Assembly (NCBI GenBank): GCA_965658275.1
Contig: CBFHRN010000046.1
Span: 1 to 15,833, forward strand
Source: Croceimicrobium sp965658275
Lineage (GTDB): Bacteria; Bacteroidota; Bacteroidia; Flavobacteriales; Schleiferiaceae
Length of the DNA stretch: 15,833 bases
Reading direction: 5' to 3'
The position numbers were made by a program, and so were the translations under genes. The notes under the pieces are model-generated. The model was given only the letters and a program-made list of their open reading frames with translations. It was not told where the DNA came from and made no database searches. Within the stretch, counting starts at the first letter, position 1. Each line of letters opens with the position of its first letter. Below, one piece after another: positions 8,857 to 15,617 of the stretch.

Positions 8857-10092
8857 TTAACGAAGCTTAAGGGTTACAAAACTTAATACGGCTAAGAAGA
8901 TTCCAATAATCCAAAACCGAGTTACAATTTTGGATTCGTGAAATCCTTTTTTCTGGTAATGGTGATGCAACGGCGACATTAAGAAAATGCGCTTGCCTTC
9001 TCCGAATTTTTTCTTGGTGTATTTGAAATAGCTGACCTGCATCACTACCGACAGGTTTTCGGCTAGGAAAATTCCGCAGATCACGGGAATTAAAAGTTCT
9101 TTGCGTATCGCAATGGCAAAAACAGCGATAATGCCACCCAAGGTTAGGCTACCCGTGTCTCCCATAAAAACTTGAGCCGGGTGCGTGTTATACCACAAAA
9201 ACCCAATGCAGGCTCCCACAAAACCAGCGATGAAAACTACTAATTCGCCAGTATTTGGGATATACATAATGTTGAGGTAATCCGCGAAAATTATGCTGCC
9301 CGAAACATAGGCGAAGATGCCTAAGGCTATGCCAATGATTGCGGACGTACCCGTAGCTAATCCATCGATACCATCGGTTAAATTGGCGCCATTCGAAACA
9401 GCGGTAATGATAAAAATTACAATGGGTATGAAGAGCAGCCATGCGTATTTCTCGGCTAATGGACCCATCCATTCAATTAGACTTTGGTAATCGAACTCGT
9501 TATTCTTAACAAAAGGTATGGTGGTTTTTAGGGACTTAGCCGCTTCTCCATATTGAGGAAGAGTTTGGGCTCTTACTCCTTCTATTTCCATTACTTGAGG
9601 TCCTTGAACACGCGGCTTAATCGTTACATTGGGATTGAAATAAAGAATGCCTCCAATAATAATTCCTAAGCCAACCTGACCCACGACCTTGAACTTGCCA
9701 GGGAGGCCTTTCTTGTTTTTACGGAAAACTTTGATGTAATCATCTAAAAAGCCAACGGCTCCCATCCAAATGGTGGTAATCAGTAACATGATGATGTAAA
9801 CATTGTCCAGCTTAGCAAAAAGTAGGGTGGGGATAAGAATGCCCATGAGGATAATCAATCCGCCCATGGTGGGGGTTCCGGCCTTTTCAGCTTGGCCCTC
9901 CAGACCTAAATCGCGAATAGATTCACCTACTTGCTTTCGCTGTAGCATCCCGATAAGACTTTTGCCGAAAAGCAAACAAATCACTAAAGAGACAATAAGT
10001 GCCATCGCAGCGCGGAAGGTGATGTATTGAAATACTCCGGCGCCGGGTAAATTATAGGCTTGGTCTAGATAATTGAATAAGTAATAAAGCAT
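8857..10092 (-). CDS. mraY: Phospho-MurNAc-pentapeptide translocase MraY
   Basis: MraY is an integral membrane enzyme that transfers phospho-MurNAc-pentapeptide to undecaprenyl phosphate, making lipid I. The 411-residue, multi-span protein shows KAGTPTMGG (70-78), FLDDYIKV (115-122) with the conserved Asp pair, NGANLTDGIDGLA (234-246), FMGDTGSLTLGG (309-320) and the HHH motif (376-378). E. coli MraY is about 360 residues. The extra length sits mainly at about 155-205 between two membrane segments, a region known to be extended in Bacteroidota and predicted to face the periplasm. The ATG shares one base with the murE stop (TAATG), so translation is probably coupled. murF, which lies between murE and mraY in E. 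coli, is absent here. Confidence 0.97.
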   Translation of the reverse strand: MLYYLFNYLDQAYNLPGAGVFQYITFRAAMALIVSLVICLLFGKSLIGMLQRKQVGESIRDLGLEGQAEKAGTPTMGGLIILMGILIPTLLFAKLDNVYIIMLLITTIWMGAVGFLDDYIKVFRKNKKGLPGKFKVVGQVGLGIIIGGILYFNPNVTIKPRVQGPQVMEIEGVRAQTLPQYGEAAKSLKTTIPFVKNNEFDYQSLIEWMGPLAEKYAWLLFIPIVIFIITAVSNGANLTDGIDGLATGTSAIIGIALGIFAYVSGSIIFADYLNIMYIPNTGELVVFIAGFVGACIGFLWYNTHPAQVFMGDTGSLTLGGIIAVFAIAIRKELLIPVICGIFLAENLSVVMQVSYFKYTKKKFGEGKRIFLMSPLHHHYQKKGFHESKIVTRFWIIGIFLAVLSFVTLKLR

Positions 10093-11555
10093 TAGCTTGA
10101 ATATTTTTGATCTAGTGTTTCCTTGGCTATGGCTAAGTCATCGAAGGGAAAGCGTTCTCCTTTTATTTCTTGATAGGTTTCGTGGCCTTTTCCCGCAATC
10201 AGGATAATGTCTTTGCTTTGACCCAAACTAACCGCCGTTCGGATGGCTTCCTTTCGATTAGTGATTTTAAGTGCTTTATGGCTGAGGTGCATGGCTATCC
10301 CGGCTTGCATTTCTTCAATAATTAGCTCGGGGTCTTCATAGCGGGGATTGTCTGAGGTGAGAATAACTTGATCGCTATACTCAGCGGCAATACGAGCCAT
10401 TTCAGGCCTTTTACTCTTATCGCGATTCCCTCCGCAACCAACTACGGTTATCACTTTTTCATTTTTCGTTCGAATGCTTTCAATGGTTTTTAGAACATTT
10501 TCCAAAGCGTCTGGGGTATGCGCATAATCGATGATAGCCGTTAACTCATTCTTCTGAATGTATTGGAATCTTCCAGCTACGGATTGAAGACTGCTGATAG
10601 CAGTAGCTATTTGCAAGGGGTCTTGATCAAGGAGACAGGCTACTCCGTAAATGGCAATGAGATTGGAGGCATTGAATTTGCCGATGAGCTTTGTCCAAAC
10701 TTCGTGCTTGTCTAATCGAACTAGCATACCATTGAGCTGGTGCTCTAAAATTCGACCTTTAAAATCCGCATCGCTTTTCAGGCCGAAAGAATACACTTTG
10801 GCCTTGGTGTTAAGCGCCATAGTCATGCCGTGTCTTTCATCGGCATTGGTAAGCATAAATGCATTTCGTGGCAACTCGTCAAAAAGGCGTTTTTTCGCTT
10901 TTATGTAGTCTTCAAAACTGCCGTGGTAGTCGAGATGGTCGTGGCTAATATTGGTGAATACCGCTCCTTCAAATTTTAAGCCAGCGGTGCGTCTTTGGTG
11001 GATGCCATGGCTACTCGCCTCCATGAAGCAAAACTTGCAGCCGGCTTTTACCATTTTGTCTAGGTAGTAGTTTATTTGAACGGGATCCGGTGTAGTATGA
11101 GTTGCAGGGAATTCTTCTTTTCCCACACAAACTTTTACGGTAGAAAGCAACCCCGCTTTGTTACCAAGCTGCATGAATAGTTGATAGAGTAGCGTAGTGG
11201 TTGTGGTTTTACCATTGGTACCCGTTACGCCTACGAGCTTCAATTTTTCAGAGGGGTTCTCGTAAAAGTTTGCTGCTACTTGCGCTAAGGCTTTATCACT
11301 TTTTTTAACGGCGATATAGCTCACTTTTTCGTTTATCTCTTGGGGTAATTCCTCGCAGAGTATGGAGCGGGCCCCAAGTTCAATAGCCTTCTCGATGTAT
11401 TCATGTCCATCTACTTGTGTGCCTTTAACAGCAACAAATAGTGCGTCTTTGATCACCGTCCTTGAGTCAAAGCAAATTTTGCTAACCGCAACTTGTGTTC
11501 CGCCTATACGTTCTGTAAGTGCAACACCGTATAATAGATCCTTCAGTAATTTCAT
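10092..11555 (-). CDS. murE: UDP-MurNAc-tripeptide synthetase MurE, mDAP type
   Basis: MurE adds the third stem-peptide residue to UDP-MurNAc-L-Ala-D-Glu. The DNPR motif (402-405), which reads the amino acid substrate, predicts meso-diaminopimelate rather than lysine. Other motifs are FDSRTV (29-34), the P-loop TGTNGKTTT (111-119), TTPDP (154-158), SHDHLDYHG (204-212), a Lys-rich KAKKRLFDE segment (219-227) containing the expected carbamylated lysine, and DYAHTPDALEN (343-353). I place the start at the ATG at 11555, inside an ATGA overlap with the ftsI stop, giving 487 residues that begin MKLLKDLLYG, as is common for Bacteroidota MurE. An upstream in-frame ATG at 11618 would add 21 residues of overlap with the PASTA end of ftsI and has no family support. 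Confidence 0.96.
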   Translation of the reverse strand: MKLLKDLLYGVALTERIGGTQVAVSKICFDSRTVIKDALFVAVKGTQVDGHEYIEKAIELGARSILCEELPQEINEKVSYIAVKKSDKALAQVAANFYENPSEKLKLVGVTGTNGKTTTTTLLYQLFMQLGNKAGLLSTVKVCVGKEEFPATHTTPDPVQINYYLDKMVKAGCKFCFMEASSHGIHQRRTAGLKFEGAVFTNISHDHLDYHGSFEDYIKAKKRLFDELPRNAFMLTNADERHGMTMALNTKAKVYSFGLKSDADFKGRILEHQLNGMLVRLDKHEVWTKLIGKFNASNLIAIYGVACLLDQDPLQIATAISSLQSVAGRFQYIQKNELTAIIDYAHTPDALENVLKTIESIRTKNEKVITVVGCGGNRDKSKRPEMARIAAEYSDQVILTSDNPRYEDPELIIEEMQAGIAMHLSHKALKITNRKEAIRTAVSLGQSKDIILIAGKGHETYQEIKGERFPFDDLAIAKETLDQKYSS

Positions 11556-13516
11556 TGCAGCTTGAGTTCTATTAATGGATTGGACTCTAATGGGGTCTGG
11601 GCAGGTGGGAATTGCCATGCCACTTTGCCAAGGCCTGTAGTACTTACTCTGTAGCCGGCGTTTTCTAGAAGGCTGATGGCTTCAGCGCCATTCATTCCAG
11701 AAAGCTCAGGCATTACTTTTAAATCTTTTTCTAGTTGAGGATTGGGGTCCTTATTTTCTAAAAGGGCATAGAGTTGTTTTTCGGGCTGAGGCGCAATTTG
11801 TGGTGTGTTGCGGAAAATATTCTCAGCGATGCGTTCAAATACAGGGAAGGCTACTGTTGATCCGTAATAGCCTTTTTGTGGTTTGTTGACCACCACAATG
11901 CAGGAGTATTGAGGGTTGTCTGCTGGGAAGTAACCCGCGAAAGAGGCTTGGTATTCCTTCGTTTCTCTCTTCCAGTAATTCAATTGGCAGGTACCCGTTT
12001 TGCCGGCTAATTGGCATACGGCGTCTGCTCCGCGCCAAGCGGTTCCATCACTTACTACGCCTTCCAATAGGTTTTGTAATTTTTTGAGGGTGCTGGGGGA
12101 GCAGATTGCTGGATTTAGAACCTCGGTTTTCATCGATTCTATGGCACGACCATGTTCACGGATACTTTCTAGAAAGCGTGGTTTTACCAGGACGCCATCA
12201 TTGGCAATCGCATTGTAAAAGCTCAAAATTTGAAGTGGGGTGAAGCTTACTTGGTAACCGAAGCTTATCCACGGTAGGGAGATTCCGCTCCAATCTGGAT
12301 CCGCCGGTTTTGGGATTCGGGGTTCTCCCTCTCCCTTAATGTCAAGATCAAGTTTGTTGTGGAGCCCGATACTGTAAAGACGATCGATAAAACGTTCCGG
12401 TTGCTTTTCGTAATGGTCAATAACTGTCTTAGCGATACCCACATTGCTCGATTTCTCAAATGCCACTTCAAGGCTTGTTTTGCCATAGCCTTTGTTGTTG
12501 CTATCTCGAATTTTAGAACCGCGGTATTCGTACACCCCATTTTCGGTATCAACTGGGGTGTTGGTATCGGCGTAGCCATCTTCGAAAAGCGCAAGTACGG
12601 AGGCAAGCTTAAAGGTGGAGCCTGGTTCGGTGCTTTCCCAAACCGCGTAATTCCTTTTTTCAAAATAGGTGCCTTTCTCTGTTCTGCCTAAGTTGGCTAT
12701 CGCCCGAATGGCGCCAGTTTTCACATCCATTACTACCGCACAACCATGATCGGCTTCTTGGCGTTCTAGCATTTCCAATAAAGCGTGGTGAGTAATGTCC
12801 TGCATGCGACTATCAATGGTGCTTACCAAATCGTAGCCGTTTACCGGTTCAATTTCGTTGAGATCGTTAAGGGGTTTCCAATTGCCCTTACTTATTTTTT
12901 GTTTGAGTCTTTTTCCATCGCGACCCGCCAAATAGGTAGAGTAAGCGCCTTCTAAACCGGTAGCAAAATTGTTTCGTTCTCTCCCAATAGTTCGTTCGGC
13001 AATTTTACCCAGAGGCATTTTTCGAAAGTTCTCCTGTTCTATGATCAAGCCTCCTTTGTAGCGGCCCGCATTAAAAATTGGGTAACCCTTAATTTTCTGA
13101 AGGTCGTTGTAGCTCAGTTCTTTAGCGATTAGAAAATAGCGATTGCCTTGATTCCTAGCTTTGATGAGTTCGTTCTTCCATTGTTCGGAATTTTTATTTC
13201 CTGGCAATGAGCCAAGAGAAATACTCAAATCTTCTAGGTGATTAAAAAAGAGCTCTTCGTCCACTGTTACAGGGTCGAAGTGCAAATCGTAAACGGGCAT
13301 TGAAGTGGCTAAAAGCTTACCGTCGACACTGTAGATATTACCGCGCTCCGCTTTTATGCTCATTTCTTTAACTACTTCTTGCTGGGCACGCGCTCGTAGT
13401 TCGGGTCCCTCTATAAACTGGATGCTAAACAGCTTACTGAGAATTACGAAGGCTAGGACTCCTAGTGGTATGTAAACCACAAAAGCCCTGGATAATATGG
13501 ATTTCTGCGCTTGCAA
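11552..13516 (-). CDS. ftsI: Septal transpeptidase FtsI (PBP3) with PASTA domain (TTG start)
   Basis: FtsI is a class B penicillin-binding protein that cross-links septal peptidoglycan beside FtsW. The 654-residue product has one N-terminal membrane anchor (about 11-33), the dimerisation-domain motif RGNIYSVDGKLLA (58-70), the active-site SxxK as S300-T-F-K303, the SxN as S356-S-N358, and K506-T-G-T. A PASTA domain fills about 600-654, as is usual in Bacteroidota and Gram-positive relatives but absent from E. coli FtsI. The start appears to be TTG at 13516, directly after the in-frame TAA of the ftsL-like gene (TAA-TTG). There is no ATG before the membrane anchor, and the next Met is near residue 52. 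The stop overlaps murE by ATGA. Confidence 0.95.
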   Translation of the reverse strand: MQAQKSILSRAFVVYIPLGVLAFVILSKLFSIQFIEGPELRARAQQEVVKEMSIKAERGNIYSVDGKLLATSMPVYDLHFDPVTVDEELFFNHLEDLSISLGSLPGNKNSEQWKNELIKARNQGNRYFLIAKELSYNDLQKIKGYPIFNAGRYKGGLIIEQENFRKMPLGKIAERTIGRERNNFATGLEGAYSTYLAGRDGKRLKQKISKGNWKPLNDLNEIEPVNGYDLVSTIDSRMQDITHHALLEMLERQEADHGCAVVMDVKTGAIRAIANLGRTEKGTYFEKRNYAVWESTEPGSTFKLASVLALFEDGYADTNTPVDTENGVYEYRGSKIRDSNNKGYGKTSLEVAFEKSSNVGIAKTVIDHYEKQPERFIDRLYSIGLHNKLDLDIKGEGEPRIPKPADPDWSGISLPWISFGYQVSFTPLQILSFYNAIANDGVLVKPRFLESIREHGRAIESMKTEVLNPAICSPSTLKKLQNLLEGVVSDGTAWRGADAVCQLAGKTGTCQLNYWKRETKEYQASFAGYFPADNPQYSCIVVVNKPQKGYYGSTVAFPVFERIAENIFRNTPQIAPQPEKQLYALLENKDPNPQLEKDLKVMPELSGMNGAEAISLLENAGYRVSTTGLGKVAWQFPPAQTPLESNPLIELKLQ

Positions 13517-13864
13517 TTATTCCTTTGGTCCCTTATTGGTTTTGAGTACTAACGGGGGCTGTTCACTCTTTCTTAAGTTGAGCTGAGCATCTTCAACCCG
13601 GCTCAAGACTTTGCTTTCCATACTCTCGTTCATTAGGCGAGAACGTGTATCGATAAATTGTGAGTGAAGCTCTTTCATCTCAGAACGCAATTGCGAGATC
13701 TGATGCACCTTTTGTTCGGCCGTGTGGCTGCTGGCAGTCATGATTAGGGCCAGTACACATAGGAACAGAATGAATCGCCAATGTTGGAGCACCTTTGGGT
13801 GCACCAAAAAGCGGCCGGTAAGTAGATTACCGATTGCAGCTGCTTTATTTTGGGCTTCTTTCAT
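13517..13864 (-). CDS. ftsL: FtsL-like division protein
   Basis: This is a small bitopic membrane protein at the place of ftsL between rsmH and ftsI. In the model system FtsL joins FtsB and FtsQ to activate FtsW-FtsI. The 115-residue product has a basic N-terminal part of about 28 residues, one membrane span (about 30-46, FILFLCVLALIM) and a charged helical stretch (about 48-95) whose spacing of Ile, Leu and Met fits a coiled coil. The C-terminal end is Pro- and Lys-rich. FtsL sequences diverge strongly, so the call rests on size, topology and position. The ATG is inside an ATGA overlap with rsmH, and the TAA stop abuts the TTG of ftsI. Confidence 0.82.
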   Translation of the reverse strand: MKEAQNKAAAIGNLLTGRFLVHPKVLQHWRFILFLCVLALIMTASSHTAEQKVHQISQLRSEMKELHSQFIDTRSRLMNESMESKVLSRVEDAQLNLRKSEQPPLVLKTNKGPKE

Positions 13865-14757
13865 TCCGTAATTGGGCGTTCTGCGGCTCTCAGTTTTGCA
13901 CTTCGAGCTCTTGGGTTTTCATTTATTTCGGTGTCGCTTGGTGCGATAGGTTTTCGGTTTATAGGTTCGAGGGGTCGAATTAAATTGCCATAGAAGTCTT
14001 TCTCGGGTTTGCCTTCAAAGTTTCCCGCGCGAAAGAAATTTTTAACGATTCGGTCTTCAAGCGAATGGTAGCTAATGCAAACCAATCTTCCCTTGGGCTT
14101 TAGAACTTCAATGGATTGCTCCAGCATTTCTTCGATCACTCGTAGTTCTTCATTTACTTCAATGCGAATGGCTTGAAAAACTTGCGCTAAAAATTGTCCG
14201 TGCTTATTTCGAGGGGCGAAGCGTTCTACTGCTTTTACTAAATCGAAGGTACTTTCTAGAGGTCGGGCCTCTATGATGGCCTGGCTTACTAGGTGGGCTT
14301 TGTTAATTTCTCCGTATTTCCGAAGAATTTCAATAAGGCCTTTTTCGCTGTAATCGTTGCAAACGGTTTTAGCACTTAAGTTCTTGGCGGGATTCATTCG
14401 CATGTCGAGCTCCGCTTCAAACCGCAGACTAAAGCCGCGTTCCGCCGCATCAATTTGATGGGAAGAAATTCCAAAGTCGCCTAGGATTCCATCAACCTCT
14501 TTCACCCCGTGCAGTCGTAACATCTTCTTTAGATGTCGAAAGTTGGCTTCGATTAAAGTGAATCGATCGTCTTCAGGCTTGTTGGCTACGGCGTCTGGAT
14601 CTTGGTCGAAGCCAAAAAGTTGACCTCCTTCCAGTAGCTTAAGTATTTCTCGGCTATGACCGCCTCCGCCAAAGGTGAGGTCTACATAAACCCCTCCAGG
14701 CTTTAAAGCCATTAATTCGATACTCTCATGTAAAAGAACGGGCTTATGATAGTCCAT
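13861..14757 (-). CDS. rsmH: 16S rRNA (cytosine1402-N4)-methyltransferase RsmH (MraW)
   Basis: RsmH methylates N4 of C1402 in the P-site region of 16S rRNA, using S-adenosylmethionine. It is not a wall enzyme but is kept in dcw clusters of many bacteria. The 298-residue protein has HKPVLLHE (4-11), the SAM-binding motif VDLTFGGGGHS (25-35), DGILGDFGISSHQ (89-101), FLAQVFQAIRIEVNEEL (189-205), ISYHSLEDRIVK (228-239) and the C-terminal NPRARSAKLRAAER (281-294). All are diagnostic. Its ATG lies within mraZ, with a 14-base overlap, the largest in the cluster, and its stop shares ATGA with the ftsL-like gene. Identity is firm. Confidence 0.97.
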   Translation of the reverse strand: MDYHKPVLLHESIELMALKPGGVYVDLTFGGGGHSREILKLLEGGQLFGFDQDPDAVANKPEDDRFTLIEANFRHLKKMLRLHGVKEVDGILGDFGISSHQIDAAERGFSLRFEAELDMRMNPAKNLSAKTVCNDYSEKGLIEILRKYGEINKAHLVSQAIIEARPLESTFDLVKAVERFAPRNKHGQFLAQVFQAIRIEVNEELRVIEEMLEQSIEVLKPKGRLVCISYHSLEDRIVKNFFRAGNFEGKPEKDFYGNLIRPLEPINRKPIAPSDTEINENPRARSAKLRAAERPITE

Positions 14758-15217
14758 CCGATTCGTCCTTAAGGCCGCCCATTACCTCTTCCGCAAGCTG
14801 ACTAAAGTCGATTGCAGGGTCGCTAATGGATTCTTCATAGCGAGCTTTATCCCATATTTCTATGGTGCCCACCGAGGCCGAAAGTACGAGTTCACTTTGA
14901 AGTCCTGCGAAGCTCATTAAGTCTTTGGGGACATTAATTCTACCACTTGCGTCGACTTCTATCAGCTTCACTCCGGCCGTGAACATGCGGATGAAATCAT
15001 TATTCTTTTTTACAAAGCGGTTGAGCTTATTCACCTTGGACATGGTTTGCTCCCATTCTTGCATAGGATACAATTCCAAACAGTTTTGAAAAACGCTGCG
15101 CTTAACAATAAAGCCTTGATCGAGTAGGGGTAATAGCTGCTTTTTAAGCCCGCTGGGTATGCCCACACGACCTTTCGCATCCATTTTACACTCATGTACT
15201 CCTATCAGATTCAGCAT
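14744..15217 (-). CDS. mraZ: Transcriptional regulator MraZ
   Basis: MraZ is a DNA-binding protein of the SpoVT/AbrB-like (swapped-hairpin) fold that forms ring-shaped oligomers and, in E. coli, represses its own dcw promoter by binding TGGGN repeats. The 157-residue protein contains two tandem MraZ domains, each with the DxxxR signature: D13-AKG-R17 and D89-ASG-R93. This matches the family length of about 145-160. It is the first gene of the operon. The ATG at 15217 is preceded by an A-rich stretch (GAAAAGCTAAA) and no Shine-Dalgarno sequence. TGGGN repeats with 10-base spacing lie 43-57 bases upstream of the start codon, so autoregulation is likely. Confidence 0.96.
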   Translation of the reverse strand: MLNLIGVHECKMDAKGRVGIPSGLKKQLLPLLDQGFIVKRSVFQNCLELYPMQEWEQTMSKVNKLNRFVKKNNDFIRMFTAGVKLIEVDASGRINVPKDLMSFAGLQSELVLSASVGTIEIWDKARYEESISDPAIDFSQLAEEVMGGLKDESDGLS

Positions 15218-15242
15218 TTTAGCTTTTCACCACTTATGAAAC

Positions 15243-15250
15243 CAAAAATA
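15243..15250 (-). promoter_or_regulatory. Candidate -7 promoter element for the dcw operon
   Basis: The minus strand reads TATTTTTG, an exact match to the Bacteroidota -7 consensus TAnnTTTG, 25 bases before the mraZ ATG. This would give a leader of about 20 bases. A TTG lies upstream at a spacing of 14, shorter than the usual 17-23 bases, so the -33 part is weak or replaced by an activator. AT-rich DNA yields such words by chance, so this is a candidate only. Confidence 0.45.
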
Positions 15251-15259
15251 GAAATATTG

Positions 15260-15284
15260 CCCCACAATTTCCCACTAAGTCACA
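15260..15284 (-). promoter_or_regulatory. MraZ operator array before mraZ
   Basis: On the minus strand TGGGA (15274-15270) and TGGGG (15264-15260) are separated by 5 bases, matching the TGGGN-N5-TGGGN layout of MraZ boxes in E. coli. A degenerate third copy, TGTGA (15284-15280), holds the same 10-base phase upstream. The array sits between the expected -33 position and the -7 element, a place suited to repression of RNA polymerase binding. Its presence just upstream of mraZ supports the call. Confidence 0.7.
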
Positions 15285-15287
15285 CAA

Positions 15288-15296
15288 TGTGGATAA
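15288..15296 (-). promoter_or_regulatory. Perfect DnaA-box sequence
   Basis: The minus strand reads TTATCCACA, identical to the consensus DnaA box, 3 bases upstream of the MraZ operator array. A one-mismatch copy, TTATCCAGA, is on the plus strand at 15483-15491. Another perfect copy occurs inside ftsQ coding sequence (3567-3575, plus strand), so a chance origin is possible. A link between replication initiation and division gene expression is inference. Confidence 0.35.
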
Positions 15297-15379
15297 GTTT
15301 TCCTGCAATAAACGAAATTTACTTTAAGTGTATTGCACTATTGTGTTGAAAAAAAGAAAGTTAAGTATAGTTATTAGTG

Positions 15380-15395
15380 GTGGGAAAAAGTGGGT
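15380..15395 (+). promoter_or_regulatory. Second MraZ-type operator pair, opposite orientation
   Basis: The plus strand reads GTGGGAAAAAGTGGG plus T, again TGGGN-N5-TGGGN. It matches the element before mraZ (GTGGGAAATTGTGGG on the minus strand, 15275-15261) at 13 of 15 positions but faces the other way. The centres are about 119 bases apart. It points toward the exported-protein gene that starts about 220 bases further right. Confidence 0.5.
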
Positions 15396-15617
15396 AAATA
15401 GAAATCGTGTTGATTTTACTGGCCTTATCTGGAGCTGCTTGCTAAGGAGCTCATTGGTTCACCGTCATTTATCCCACAGGCTTTATCCAGACTAAGTTTA
15501 AGGCTCATGGATTTTGACTCTAATTAGGGAGAAGGTTTTTAAAATATTGATTTACAGGTCTTTAAACCATTATAAAAGGTCTACCTTATGAGGCTATTAA
15601 CTAAACCAATCAATCAA

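Larger units (their letters stand above)
15218..15617. other. Divergent control region between mraZ and the exported-protein gene
   Basis: These 400 bases carry no gene I can support and are AT-rich compared with the flanking genes. They hold a -7-like element, a MraZ-type operator array facing mraZ, a perfect DnaA box, a second operator-like pair in opposite orientation and, at 15425-15491, three plus-strand TTATC-containing words (TTATCTGGA, TTATCCCAC, TTATCCAGA). I find no clear TTG/TAnnTTTG promoter for the plus-strand gene; the nearest word is TAAGTTTA at 15493-15500 without a suitable -33 TTG. No transcription terminator is expected, because both genes start here, and none is seen. Confidence 0.7.

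Noticed and set aside
12265..12691. Open frames of 132 (minus) and 110 (plus) codons within ftsI
   Set aside because: Both overlap the intact transpeptidase domain of FtsI in other frames and have no recognisable domain or initiation context.
15432..15453. Short inverted repeat GAGCT...AGCTC as a terminator or RNA hairpin
   Set aside because: The stem is only 5 bp with an 11-base loop and no T-run follows; the site lies between divergent genes, where a terminator is not expected.
15425..15491. Cluster of TTATC words as a possible replication origin
   Set aside because: Only one approaches the DnaA consensus, there is no typical origin gene such as dnaA or gidA nearby and no clear unwinding element; too weak to call.
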